Shown: positions 35,461-47,830 of the stretch, in pieces
Position numbering within the stretch: position 1 is the stretch's first letter
How the letters are laid out: each line of letters starts with the position of its first letter
Assembly (NCBI GenBank): GCA_009741485.1
Contig: CM019220.1
Coordinates: 30,386,185 to 30,450,184 of the forward strand
DNA: 64,000 bases
Reading direction: 5' to 3'
Origin: Malurus cyaneus samueli
Lineage: Eukaryota; Chordata; Aves; Passeriformes; Maluridae
Program-made: the position numbers and the translations under genes
The notes under the pieces: model-generated
Told to the model about the DNA's origin: nothing
The model's input: the letters and a program-made list of their open reading frames with translations, nothing else
Databases searched by the model: none

Positions 35461-38400
35461 CTGCCTTGAGGTCATTGACTATTCCTAGCACCCAAAATGC
35501 TTTCATAGTCTTTGAGGTTATGCCCAATACACCTGCTGATCACAGAGATACCCTGACCTGTGGGGTTGATTCCTTCTCCAGGTGTACAGCCTGCCTTTTG
35601 TTTAAATGATGACGCTGTAAGACAATGACAGTGCAATGAAATGATGCCAAATGTTCCATAAAGTCAATAGGCTTGGAAATGGAAAAAATATTACTGGAGA
35701 GAATGACTCTAAGGCATAGTAAATACATTCATTTTATTAGTTGTTTACAGTCGTGGCAATAACATGGGTATGCTATAATGGTGTGTGTGTTTATTTGCTG
35801 CATGGAAGATGTATTGCCACAAGCTATTTGCAGCTGACAGTCCCAGCAAAACAACATTTGTAATGCAAAATCAGCATAGAAGGGGCTCATCCTCATTAAG
35901 TATGCAACAAGGCATGACAACTCAATAAAATATAGGGATGCTCTCAGCAAATGTCAGATCTGTCTGCCTCTTGACTGATTATGATCTCTGCTCTTACATG
36001 CTGGCGCACCTGTACTGGGTTATTTATTTTTTTTTTTATGTTTTCGCTCTCTGACTCATGTTTTGCAGGTGATTTGACTCAGAGGGTTAAACCCAAGAAG
36101 AGGAGAAGGGACACGTTAAGAAGGACTATTGGCTGACCTTATTTTATTCCTTCTTTGCCACGGTATGCAAGAGACCTTTACTCTGAAGTACTTCATACAT
36201 CAGCAACACAGTGAAACGAACAATTAATTGAACAACACAGACCTTTCCTCTAATACAACAGTGTGCCACAACCTAGGTGCTTTTTAACTCACTGTATAAT
36301 CTCCAGGCTGAGGCGAGGAGTGAAGTATTTGCATGAAGTGATTCAGGCAGTCAGTGCTGGAACCAGATGGAGAATAAAGCAATCCTCATTACAGTCACTA
36401 CACACCAGAAACTTAATAGGGACATTTTACAGTGTGTGCAATAAAGACAGTGGACCTAAATTCTAAGGCTGCTGTGGTGGAAATTCTTGGATAGTCCCAC
36501 CCTAAAAGGAGGAATCACATATCTGGGGTATGAGGGACAAAAGTTTTCCAAAAAATACAGATCAGAATTGTCAGATTTTGCTTAGATGCCAGATTTCAGG
36601 TAATTCTTCTCTTCAGCAATGTGATCAGTTTCTGTGATTTATAATAACTATAGGTGTTTGCAATAGCACCTCTATTGCAGGTCTTACTCTGTGTCTTATC
36701 TCAGCTTCAATGCATCTTGGGAGACAGAGTCTGGAAAGACAGAAGGTCACCCAGATATGGCCTTGCTCCTGAGGGATTCCCAGCACATCTACTCTTGGGT
36801 TTTCAGACAAAAGCAGAGATGACCTGTGACCTGACCAGAGTCACTTCTTAATCACTATTTCTATTTTGCTTAGAGAAAATTCAGTTAAAACAAATTTCTG
36901 ACAGAGTAAATTGTCTTTTTCATTTTGTAGATCCCATTTTCACTGAACTCTCCTGCCTTGCCTAAGCTGTGCCTGTAGCTCATCATTACTCATAACTTGA
37001 GCTATTTAACCTTCATCTGCTTCCTGAGGACCTGGACACCCAACACTGGAAGTTGTGGTTTTGCTATAAAAGTCTGACACCTGATATTCGGGAAACTATT
37101 GTCACATGTTTCTACACATGGAAAATTTAGCAGAGGGTGACAGATAGTTGGCAATCTTTCCTCTGATCTGTTCACTTAGGAGTAAAGCTGAGCCTTGGAG
37201 CCATCAAATTGGTGATAGCCATTCCTTTGTGTTTAGAGTCCCTAAATAATTCCAGGTAGCAAAAAGCTCCAATAAAATGGATGTCCTCACAAGGATAAAT
37301 GGGCCCAAGCAATTTTCAGACATACATATAAGACTTGCAGGGTTCAAGTCTTCAGATCAAAAAAAAATTTTAAAAAGTTTGAAGAATGAATTCAATGATA
37401 TGGTAGAGCTCTCTTGATCCCAGGGTCTTTATTCACTGGATAAGAATAACAAGAAACAATTTATTGGCAAAAATCCTACTTCACAGTAGCAGCGGAAGGG
37501 GCTTGGAGGAATAGCGGAAATATCTTGTTAGAAACTATTAAAGCAGATATATTCCCCAGCTGATCCTGGAGACTGTCCAAAAGAAGAGCTCTGACAACAA
37601 ATATCTGATTCTAGAAATCGGATGCACAACCTTCATTACATAAAATAGCCAGCTTGCACTTGGAGTGATAAAATGTGAAATTAGTTTCAAATGCTACTTC
37701 ACAATTTTTGCTTCCTGACTAGCTGATGGAATAATCTTTAAAATAATCACTTTGTACAAGTCATTTAGAATGTAAGATTTTGCTGAAAAAACATAAAATT
37801 TCCAAAGGTGACCAAGGTCTTTTAATTTTACTTACACACACTTGTGAGATTGAAAGTAGCAGTCTCATTCCTTGCTGTTAATTATTTTGATAATGTATCA
37901 TATACTTTAAAGCATTTTCTGATTGACTTTTCTTTTTAAGGAGATGTAGTTCGTAGAACACAGGTTTTTTTTTATCTCACTGCAATTTTCTTTTAATTAT
38001 TAACACTGGGAACTCTATGCAATATCCTGGCATTTATTATTTTTCTTTTTGGTATGGGAAATTAAATTGTATATGAGATCACATAAAAGCAAATGTGAAT
38101 TTTAGAAATAAGAGTGCTACAATGACTACAGAGCAAGCTGAATCCAGTTAATTAGGTAACTGGGAGTATCTTACTGATTTAGAGATACACTGGAAAGTGT
38201 TTCTGTACATGTGCCTCTTCCATGGCACAGCATAATTATCAGGAGCAATACAAAATGGATGAGAAGGAAGGGAAAAAGTTGCTTCCCTTTGCTTCAGCAT
38301 CTTCTAGAAGATGCAGATTTTTTTCCTAAAAGTCAAGACAATCCTTGCTTCTTACTTCACCAAGGATACAACATTTCTAAGAGTTTACAATGGATGTTAA

Positions 38401-39493
38401 ATACCAACATTCTCTAGAAAATTAGGTCAGTAATCAATCTGTGTTACTGTATTCAAGCAAAGAACAGAGCATGGAGGATGGAACAGATGAGTTATTTTTA
38501 ATAAAATCATTTAATATTTTTCATTTTTATTGTCATATCTTTCAATTAAACGGTATCTCTCCACGAGGAATTGGAAGTATTAGCAATTTGGCTTGTGGTC
38601 TTACTTCTCACCCTCTTTTTTCTGCTTTTCATATGAGTTGATATACTGATGAGTATTATAAAATTATATGACATGGTTCTTCCTATCATTGCATTCCTTC
38701 AGCAGAACAGACCTTGAGCCAACTTCTCACATCCAAAAGTAAGAAGGAACAGCTTTCACATTTAATTCATTAAACTGGTGTGACGAGCACCTATTTAACC
38801 AACTATGGTGGCTGGCTGCAGTGGAGAAGCCTTTAGAATAGATAAGCTGAATGAGTTCTATTTTTAATAGACTGGTGCACAGCTAAAATGATCTGTAACA
38901 CAGAATCTGGAAAATTCCATTCTCCACTGCATGGGCACTAATTTAAAACACCCTCATAACTAAGGCTCCAGCTTTGAGTCTCTAAATATGTGTGAATGCT
39001 GATCCATTAAAATGAGTTCAGGTGAGGTTCAGTTTTGCATAAGGGCTCAAAGCAGGGTTTCATCACACAGAGAGGAGACCCACGAGCAGCCCCACACCAG
39101 GACTGCTCTCAAACAGCCATAAACTACAGCTCCCACATAAAAAGGACTGACAAGGATCATAAATTGGGAGCAAAAGTATTTCAGTCACATTACCTGGCTT
39201 TTAAAATTGCAGTTAAGGAAATGCCAGTGGGATGGCATTTCAACATCTGAGAGCCTTTTCCAGGCTCTCCTAACCCTGGGGGGGTCAAAATGCACTGCTA
39301 TTCTCAACTCTGGCATCTGTTAGGACACGACTTCACTTTGCCAGCTGAATAAGAGATCAGGGTTCGAAAAGTTTTTGTCCTTTGCCACATCAAGCTACTC
39401 ATTTTTGGCTGTATGGAACAGCTGAGATAATCTGCAATAATTTGACTATTTTTCAGCTTCACTGCAAACACGAGATGTGAAATTACCCATGTT
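35461..39493. other. Non-coding DNA, no recognisable gene
   Basis: Background AT-rich DNA. A T12-like run lies at about 36026-36038. No exon, RNA gene or transposon recognised. Confidence 0.6.
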
Positions 39494-39531
39494 AAAAAAA
39501 CCCCAAACAACAAAAAGACACACACACACAT
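39494..39531. repeat. A/C-rich tract with short (CA)n microsatellite
   Basis: A7 followed by ccccaaacaacaaaaaga and then about seven CA units ending in catatccc. Simple sequence. Confidence 0.8.
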
Positions 39532-40913
39532 ATCCCAAGCCTTCAAACAACACTTTGTTTTTTGACTGTCATCTGCCACTTCTCCCTCTGTTAAATTTTG
39601 ACATACACACCCCATTGCCCAGCAGTCTCAAGAGGTTAATCTGAACGGGAAAGATGCCTGTCTTTTACACAAAAGACAATAAGGAAGATTTTTTTACGAA
39701 GAGAAACTGCCTAAAACCCATTAGCTGCCTTCTCTCCCACTCTCCTGGCAGCTAATTACTTGCACAGTCAATAGTCCTCCAGCTACTTTTTCTCCCTGTT
39801 TACGGAGTCATTAACTGAGGAGAAGGCAGGGCAGTGAGCAAACACCCATTCTGTAACTCTACATTTATGGGGGAATAGTGAGGGATTAGCAATATTCACA
39901 GGGATACCTGCACATTCCCAGGGTCCCAGAGCAGACAGCTGGGGCTGCAAAGGGAGCACATGAAGCTTGTGTCACCAAACTTCAGCTTTGACCTTGATCC
40001 TGCATGAATAAATTTGAAGTTCTGCGCTCATCATTTGCATTTTTTGGGCAAATCCCCAACTGAAACATTGAAAATCTGCAGAGGAACTCAAGCAAGAAAG
40101 ACAGAGATGCATTATGTATTAAAATATGAACACACTGATTTCTGTATCTGCTAAAGGTATGGATTAAGTGATTTGATATAGGGGATAAAACAATCCTTAC
40201 ATTTCCCAAAGATCTAGGAAGAGTCTGCATGAGAAAATATATCAGAGATGCACTTCTACTGATACTTGAGAAAGATGCTGAGATCAACAAAACCTCAAGA
40301 TATTTCTTCATGACTTCACAGTGAGTATTGATGTTCCCAGATGTGCCAGGAATAAGCACCAAGTCAAGACACTCAAAGTTTATTGTTTTCTCTTGAGCTG
40401 CACAAAAAGACAACTTCTGGCACAGAGAATATATGCAACTGGAAACATAAAGCATAAATCCACTTGATCTTTTCTTCACAAGTGGGGGTGGCCTGTGAAA
40501 TAGTAGCCATTGGAGAAGTTCTGGTGCTCATTTTAAGCCACTGTAGTCAGACACTCCTGACACACCTTGAGCTTCAAAAAGTGTTATGGGCACAGACCTG
40601 CTCTGATGGCTGCTCAAGGGTGCACTGTCCAAGCAGGAACCAAGATCTCCATTATTCTGTGCCTCTCCATGTCAGCAGGAGAAGCAGGAGCTGGCACCAG
40701 GTTACTCAGGAGAAAGAGCTCCTGTAACCATCAGCAGTGTTGCTGTGGGTGTCCAGGGATGCTTAAAAGGGAGGAAGAAAGGAAAAGAAAAATGCAGCGT
40801 AGAGGACATCATCCCACACAGGTCAAAGGAAACAATACTGAACTGATTGAAATCTTCCAACACAGCCACACAGTCTCATGGGACACACAGAAACATAAGA
40901 GGAGTCTGATGGG
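39532..40913. other. Non-coding DNA, no recognisable gene
   Basis: Holds a 165-codon minus-strand open stretch (39982-40479) with no recognisable domain. I see no splice or promoter context and treat it as chance. The part about 39590-39830 has mixed composition and no stop-poor frame. Confidence 0.55.
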
Positions 40914-40943
40914 AAAAAAAAAACAAAAAAACAAAAAAACCCC
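40914..40943. repeat. (CAAAAAAA)n-like A-rich tract
   Basis: A10, C, A7, C, A7, then CCCC. Low-complexity tract. Confidence 0.85.
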
Positions 40944-42811
40944 AGCAGAACAGAAAGGGGTGGAGATGAGGAAAACTTAAACTCCACAGGGAGCTGATCA
41001 GGGGAATGAAAGAGAAAGCCAAAACCTCAGGCTGTTGCACATTTTTGAGAGATAAAGAAAAAAACTGTGATGTACACAGGGTTCAGTGAGATGTAGAAAC
41101 AGAACCAAGAAAGCAGAGAAATACAGGTGTGAAAAATGTAACACAGGTTTGTGTGAGAAATGAGAGGGAAAAAAACAAGGGAAGAAAAGAAGCCAAAATA
41201 CTCCCAAAGGATTAAGGAGACATTATTAAAACAATAAGGTGGCAGGAAGGGGGAGCTAGGGAAAAGCTCTACTGACCATCCAGATATATAATAGAAGAGA
41301 TGTAACTGGCAAAACCAAACTGTGCTGGGAAGAAGCAGGGTGACTCTCCAGTTTGCTGTGTCAGACTTTGTACTTTTTGCTCAAAGTGTTATCATCTTAT
41401 GTATTTTCTCAACTCTTTCTGTTTTAGCAGACTCCGGAACCACTTGAAAATAAGCTTTTAAAGTAAATATATGCTAATAATTCAACTTTAGAAACTCACT
41501 TTTTTAAAGTACCATAAATTATTTCCATAGAACATTTTGCCAAACGAAATGCTGTTTCTAAAGCAATCAGTAGGCAGGATTTAAAAGAGTCATTCCAGAC
41601 ACTTGGCTGTACTATATGGAGCAATGCTGGTGCTTCCAGGGCTGGAGGAGGAAGGACATCTCTGTGGCTACAGTAAATCATGTGGCTCCAGGGCCAGGCT
41701 TTGCTGAAAGAAATTAATGATAAACAACAGTTTTCAATTCTCACCTCAGTCTGTAAGAAGGAGCACACGCATGAGACAGGAAAGAAGGAAGTGAGGTCAC
41801 AGAGGTGATGTCACTGGTTTGATACCAGTTACAAAAAGTTCAAAACAAAGAAAAGAAATCAGAAAGAATTTCACAGATTGAGCATTGATGTTGCAAGATA
41901 CCAAAATCCTGAGAGAAGAAGCAGAGAGGGACAAGATAAAAGAAGATTTAGCCCCATTCAGGAGCCCCCAGGTTCCCCTGGCCCTCCCATAGGTTGGAAG
42001 ACCGTGGTCAGCAGGGATTCACCAGATGATGGTACCAAAAGTATGACCTTATTTAATGCCCAACTGGGCAACCTGTCTGACTCAGGCCACAACTCTGTGC
42101 TGTAGATAAATCATTGTGTGTTCAAAGGTTTTGTGTGCATATGACCTCGCTCTGAAATGTCCAAGCCTGGTAGAAGATTCCCAAATAGAGTGAGACAAAG
42201 ATTTGAGGGGTAAGTCATGGAACCATGCACCAATCTGTACTTTACTCAAATTTTATTTGATTATTGTGACAAATAATAACTTTTTTTTTTTTTTGCATTA
42301 GGATAGGAGAAAACTTGATTTAAAAAAAAAATCAATTGAATATTGTTCAAAAGATCCCTTTGTAGCTGACAATAAAAAATAAACTTGGCCAAGAGTTATT
42401 GTGTCTGAAATTTTAAGGATTAAATGTTTATTTCTCTTTCTTTTAAACATATCCCCTAAGATTAGCTGAAAATCTTCAGAACACAGAATAAATTTTTAAA
42501 TGGATAGTCCTTGAATTGAAGATCATTGGTGTACTCCCATATGTACACACTCTTCCTCACATGCCTGTGCAATTTAATTCGCATTTCTTTCAGCACCTAT
42601 TCTATATCCAAACTATGCCTGTCATAGCCTAGAAATCTAAAGACATTTTAATTCCCAGATGGACCAGTAGGGCAACAGATTTTGTTGCCTCCTGTTCTCC
42701 TGTGTGATCACATAAATGGTAGTTGGAGCCCAAGAAACGAAACTGCCAACTGCACACTCCACTGTGGAATTCCAAGAAGCACTTATGTGTTTGGTAAAGG
42801 GCTCAAGATTT
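40944..42811. other. Non-coding DNA, no recognisable gene
   Basis: A plus-strand open stretch at 41878-42105 (75 codons, containing PPGSPGPPIGWK) has a less random look than most, but it has no domain I know, no acceptor or donor that I trust and no matching neighbour exon. I do not call it coding. T12 lies at about 42283-42294. Confidence 0.5.
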
Positions 42812-42830
42812 AAAAAAAAAAAAAAAAAAA
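42812..42830. repeat. A19 homopolymer
   Basis: Uninterrupted A-run. No AATAAA within 30 bases upstream, so it is not a clear retrocopy tail. Confidence 0.9.
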
Positions 42831-43453
42831 GACAGAAAATAATTTCCTCCCTGGAGAATTTGGTCTTATGCTTGTATGAGGATAGGCGGAAAATGTTTCA
42901 GCACTATTTTGTAGGAATAAAATAAAATAAAACCATTTTGCTTTTCCCCTAAATATTTACATGTATAAATTTGCCTGACTTCTGAGGAGATTTTTGAATT
43001 TGCATCAGGAAGGCTAAACTGCAACACTTACTACATACAACATCATTGCGCTGGATGTGTCATTGTGATTCACAAGCAAACTGAAATTTATGAGTAAGGA
43101 ATTTTTAAAATCTCATGCCAGTCCTTTGCTTTCCAAGAAGAGAGATGTGATCTCTCAGAAAGAGAAGTCACATGAAAAAAAGAGCAGTGTGTACTGCATT
43201 GGATTTTCTAAGAAAACAGTTTGAGATCTACAGATGGCACAAAATTAAATGAATATCAAAATTAAAGGAGATTTTAAAAAGTTCCAAGTGGTCAAAGAGT
43301 TAAAGTGCATAGTGGCAGATTTTTTGTCCCATAACTCATACAAAAGCACGTTTATAAATACCAGGTGGAAGGCCAATAGTCTGTCAGCATTACACTCACT
43401 CTTCTTTGCCATATGGTTCTCAAGTACTCTGAAAGCTTTTTGAGCCATTGTCC
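42831..43453. other. Non-coding DNA between two homopolymers
   Basis: No recognisable feature. AT-rich. Confidence 0.6.
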
Positions 43454-43483
43454 TTTTTTTTTTTTTTTTTTTTTTTTTCCCCC
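43454..43483. repeat. T25 followed by C5 homopolymers
   Basis: T-run 43454-43478 is followed directly by CCCCC (43479-43483). It is the longest pure homopolymer in the window, and its length is uncertain in any assembly. Confidence 0.9.
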
Positions 43484-45419
43484 ATCCCCTTTTACTTTTC
43501 TATTTTTATAATCCACTCTCAGAGCAGGTCACAGAAGATTTTGGTTCTATGCGTTTACAGCCTCCCTGTAACAAAGATTATTGAACTTAATCCTGAAACC
43601 TGGCTATCCCAAACAACAGCATTCAGGAGCAGTTTTGGGTGAGATAACCTGGCCCAACACAAAAACACAAAGAGCTGTAACAGTGCTGGGATTATGCCAC
43701 TCAGGACCTTTTTAAAAAGTGAAGGTGCAACATGGCAAGGACTGATACTCTGCCCAGGAAATAATTTTGGGAGCAGAAGTTGATTTAGTGTTTAAATGGA
43801 AATGTGGCCACAAGTGTGTGTAACTTCATTGTGCTCAGTGGTTTATTGTCAGGGAAGAAACCGAAATGCTGAGCAGAAGTGGATTGCCTCATCTCTGACA
43901 ACAGGGACATCAAGAGGAGAGTGGCTTTAGCAAACTGGAGGAAACTTGAACCTATTCCCATTTTAAGAACTCATGGTTATTGGTTAATCTGTTACATTAA
44001 AACATGTATGTTATTAAAATGAGTGACTCAAACTCACGATTCTTATTCAGTTCTTAAACTGCAGCTGGTAGAACTGGGTGAGAAATGGCAAATTAGAAAT
44101 AAAGGCCAACAGACAACTCCAAGAAATACACATGAACACAGCAAGTCTCTGAAACAAGTTCAAACAAGAATTTTATATTTATATATATAAGGAAAAGGAA
44201 AATTGAGCTGCTGAAATGAAAGATGAGAAAAGAAGATACCAGCTTACTTTAAACTTACAAGTTAGTGGTACTGACTTTACTTTGAGCTATCTCTATTTTA
44301 AAAGCTGAGTGAGAAACACCAATTCAGTTATCAGATGAAAACTAAGTTATCAGTTACAGAAATTTATAGAATGTTACACTCCTAAAAATAATACATCTCT
44401 TGGAAGCTATCTGCTTCATTTGAAAAACCAAGAACAGGGAGATTTAATAGATTTGATTACGCTGAGGCAAACATGTTGTTTTAAATAATTTGTGGAATTG
44501 CTCCTCCAAGGCCAGATGGTAAAGGGGATCACAGACTCATAACTGAAAAAGAACCCCAGACAGATTAAACTTATAGAAAGCTATTAAAATATGAAAAAGA
44601 CAGAATGAAACTGGAGCAGATTGACGTTTTTGAAAACTAAACAACAGAATGTAACATTAGTCTGGGTTAGGAGGGAAAAAATTATGGAGAAATCTGCAAA
44701 ATGAAACCAGGCTGGATTTGAGGCAAGACCAATAGAAGCAGATGAAGACCTAAACAGTGTCCTGTCTTTGGAAACTTGCTGTAACTCAAGCAGCAACTAA
44801 TTCAGTTTTTCAAAAACCTACAGGAGAAGTAGAACTCTTTTATAGAGAAAAGCATCTATGCCTGCTCGGCACAGTGAAAAGGATTTCTGAAGCCTGCTGA
44901 GATATTTCTGCTCCCTGCTCCTAACAGTTTCCAAACCTTTGGATTCGTTGCAGATGTGCTCCTTTCTCTCCTACTCCAAGCCCTAATCTGGAAAAGCCTC
45001 TCCTGGCTGAGGTTTTCCTTCGCTGAACGCAGCTGAGCACTCCCTCCAGAAGGTCTGCACGACCCAGAGCAGCAGCCAGAACCAGGCAAACAGTTGGCTT
45101 CTTCCTTGGCTGCACAATCACATATTTGAAGAAATATAACAGACTGTAGCACCCAGCAGATACTGAACAAGTAGAACATGTGCACTCTCCATGAAAATAG
45201 CAAAAAGGGTAAGAGCCGTGTTCCCAGGGAGTTAATGTGTCTTGTAAAAATAATCATATTCTGATATGAGCACGAGGAATACGACTGAAAGGAATGAGAA
45301 GGGAGTGTCTTTACAAACAGACTGGTTCTGGGGGTAAGAGAAGGCTGATACTGGGAGATAGAAGGAAACAATGGGAAGGATTTCCATAGGAATTCCTTTG
45401 ATTGACTTAACCCAGACTA
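43484..45419. other. Non-coding DNA left of the solo LTR
   Basis: A minus-strand open stretch of 171 codons (44856-45371), the longest in the window, has no recognised domain and lies next to the LTR. It does not match retroviral motifs that I can see. The segment about 44880-45120 is slightly richer in G, C and CpG than its surroundings. Confidence 0.5.
45415..45419. repeat. Left target-site duplication of the LTR (gacta)
   Basis: The same five bases occur at 45721-45725 immediately right of the LTR. Five bases can match by chance, but their position flush with the TG start supports the call. Confidence 0.6.
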
Positions 45420-45573
45420 TGTTAATATACTACAAGAGCAGAGACACAGAGATGTATATTGAAAGGGGGCAATGGATGATAGAAGGGGGGTTTCATCATG
45501 CATTTTGGGGAGCCTGAACCTCTCAAGTACCTCAGCCAATGGGAAAGAGAGAGGGACTGCGGCGGAAATTGGG

Positions 45574-45580
45574 ATAAAAG
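45574..45580 (+). promoter_or_regulatory. TATA-like box of the LTR promoter
   Basis: ATAAAAG, 38 bases downstream of the start of CCAAT (45536). A start site would be expected near 45600-45610, marking the U3/R boundary. The motifs are intact, so residual promoter activity is possible but not shown. Confidence 0.6.
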
Positions 45581-45648
45581 GAGGCTGCGTCCTCTATGAA
45601 TTTGAGAGACTCCATGGGAAATGCCCATAACCTCTCCCTTTATTCATG

Positions 45649-45706
45649 AATAAAGTTGCGGGACTGCTCTGTCTCCTTTTTGGACATAAGCCTGTGGTGC
45701 TTGTGG
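45649..45706 (+). terminator. LTR polyadenylation signal and GT-rich downstream element
   Basis: AATAAA at 45649-45654 and a GT-rich stretch at 45691-45706. The spacing fits a cleavage site near 45665-45675, the R/U5 boundary. Confidence 0.6.
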
Positions 45707-45725
45707 ATTAATTTTTACGTGACTA

Positions 45726-47679
45726 GAGTGTGATACTGTACTTAAAACACAGGTGAAGAAATTCAGCTTGAAGAAGCCAAAAATAATGAAGATTTGTTTC
45801 TACCTACTAGGAAATGAGGTGAATTTTGCTTTTAAATTACCAATGCCAATGTCTACTATTGCAACTTTATTAGCAAATAGAGTTACTGAACATTTAATTT
45901 GAGATATAAAACCCCCTTCTTGCAAGATATGACATGCCAATTGAGAGACTGTCAGACAAAATCACAATTTGACTGTAAAGAATACAAAATATTAGCAAGA
46001 GCATGATTTTTAAAGGTTATCTTATGTTCAGGGCCATCCATAGTTCTTTAGCCTATGGAAAACGGTGGTCAAAATTTATTGAGAAACACTTTTAGAAACT
46101 TGGACGATTAATGATGCATCTCTACACAACTTGATTATAAATGAGAGATTAGCCTCAGAACCAGAATCATCAGACGTGAAAAGCTGTTTAATAGGAAGTT
46201 TAGAATTTTGAACCTAATAATGGGTGTTTTGCTCAGCTATAAAGCCTCTGAGGCAAACACAGCAGTCTTGAAATGTCTGTAAATGCCTTACAAAAATCAA
46301 AACACACATCTTGGTACACCAGTCCTAAATTGTCACCAGCCTTGTGACAATTCATCTACAATTGCAGGAAAAGGAGCGAAACAGCTATGCTAGCACAGCT
46401 GTTATTGACATGATTATTAATCAAAGACATGCCTGTAAAAAGTTAGGAGACACCTTATTTTCCACTTTTGTGGAATAAAAAATAAAAGAAATATTCTGAG
46501 CTTCGAAGATCCAAAACAAAACAAGTGGCTGAAAAGCAAGTACATGGGAAAATACCGAGGGAATGGAGCCATGCAGGAGGAACTTGAAAAGCCTGACAGG
46601 TTTGGATACATGTGTGTATTGTCAGGGGGCTGATTTTTTTTTTTTCCCCCATGAGAAGGAGGCTTTTATGAAGCCTGCACCATCCCTTACACAGTCTAGT
46701 TCAAACCAGCTGCTACAGAGTGATGTTATTGTAAAGGGAGACAGAACTCCCCTTTTTCACACGTTTTCCTTTAAGGGTTTGTTATCCTCCTCGTTATGTG
46801 AAAGACTGATCTCTCACTAATAGCCTCACATTTACATTACACCGTGATGAATGGAGAAGGCACTACACCACCCAGCCAGAGAAATAAAAATACCTTTGTG
46901 CAGGACAGCACTAATAAAACCAGATTTTCCTGAAGGCAGAATGGAGGGCGGCTTTTTCTTCCTTGGAATGAAAGGAGTAATGGAAATATTTATATTTTTA
47001 TATAGATAAAACATCTGAAGACTCAAGGAGCCTTGCTTACTGCTCCTGGTTTTAGTAGCTAACCTTTTGATAGGCTGAGTGACCTCTGTTCTTGGCCAGA
47101 GAGGAGTAATTTACTTCAGGTTGTCACCTTGGTCAATTTGTAGGTAAAATGTATGTACTTGGATTTCTGCTTTAAGTAGATATTTAAGAGTCGCCATGGG
47201 TAATGATAAGTAACACCATCAAGAGACACAACACTCCTGTAAGCAGGATTTTCATTAAACTGTGGCAAAAACGATCAGGATGAGGTATGTGTGGGGTGTG
47301 CATCCTCTTGGGATTTAGCTGGTTAGCTACCCACTTCTGAATGGCACTTCTCATGGCCACAACTTTCTTCAAAAATAATTGTGGCTGAATTGAAGAGTTC
47401 ATTCTCAAGTAAAAGGCAATAAACTTGATTAAAATGATTCTTCCTCATTCCTCAGATTCGGGGTTATCTATACAGAGTGTATACCAATAAAGCCCTTCTT
47501 TCAGAATTTTCTTAATGCACCTATAATTTGGGGAGTTTTAACAATGGGTTTTCAAAATTTTAAAAATTACTTTCATGTTTCTATTACATCTTCCTCAGTA
47601 AGTGAGAATGGTGGGCTACACAGTACAGTAATAATTTTATGTTTTAACAGCTTCCTATTTTTAAAAGATTTACAGCTCC
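45726..47679. other. Non-coding DNA right of the solo LTR
   Basis: No retroviral internal sequence and no second LTR. No exon recognised. Confidence 0.6.
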
Positions 47680-47830
47680 TTTTTTTTTTTTTTTTCTTTG
47701 AGAGGACATTTCTCTCGTCTTTCAAATAATTCTTTCTTGTTTTGAACTTTAGTCTTTCTGCTCCTTCTCCCCCCTTTCTTCCTCATCTTTTTTATTTGTG
47801 GTTTTTTTGTGGGTTTTTTTTTTTTTTCAG
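47680..47830. repeat. Pyrimidine-rich (T/C) low-complexity region
   Basis: T16 (47680-47695), then T/C-rich sequence including ctccttctccccccttt, then T14 (47814-47827) followed by cag. It reads as lysine/arginine-rich on the minus strand, an artefact of composition. The final T-run plus CAG looks like a splice acceptor, but no open exon follows. Confidence 0.75.

Larger units (their letters stand above)
45420..45720 (+). mobile_element. Solo LTR of an endogenous retrovirus
   Basis: About 300 bases with ordered LTR signals on the plus strand: CCAAT at 45536-45540, a TATA-like ATAAAAG at 45574-45580, AATAAA at 45649-45654, and a GT-rich element cctgtggtgcttgtgg at 45691-45706. It begins TGTTAATATA at 45420. 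The pentamer gacta sits directly before it (45415-45419) and directly after it (45721-45725), a likely 5-bp target duplication. The right end reads ...ttttacgt instead of a canonical ..CA, so the last two or three bases are uncertain or mutated. No primer-binding site, gag, pol or env sequence follows, so it is a solo LTR left by recombination. The family is not assigned; a 5-bp duplication would fit several ERV classes. Confidence 0.78.

Noticed and set aside
39982..40479. 165-codon open stretch, minus strand
   Set aside because: No domain and no supporting neighbour exon. Treated as chance.
41808..41836. Small inverted repeat actggt..accagt
   Set aside because: Six-base arms are expected many times by chance in this length of sequence.
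44856..45371. Longest open stretch, 171 codons, minus strand
   Set aside because: No domain, no signal, no splice context, no match to retroviral motifs although it abuts the LTR. The length is plausible by chance in 64 kb on six frames.
47814..47830. T14 followed by CAG resembling a splice acceptor
   Set aside because: The following sequence is AT-rich with early stops in every frame and no donor that defines an exon. It is better explained as part of a pyrimidine-rich simple repeat.
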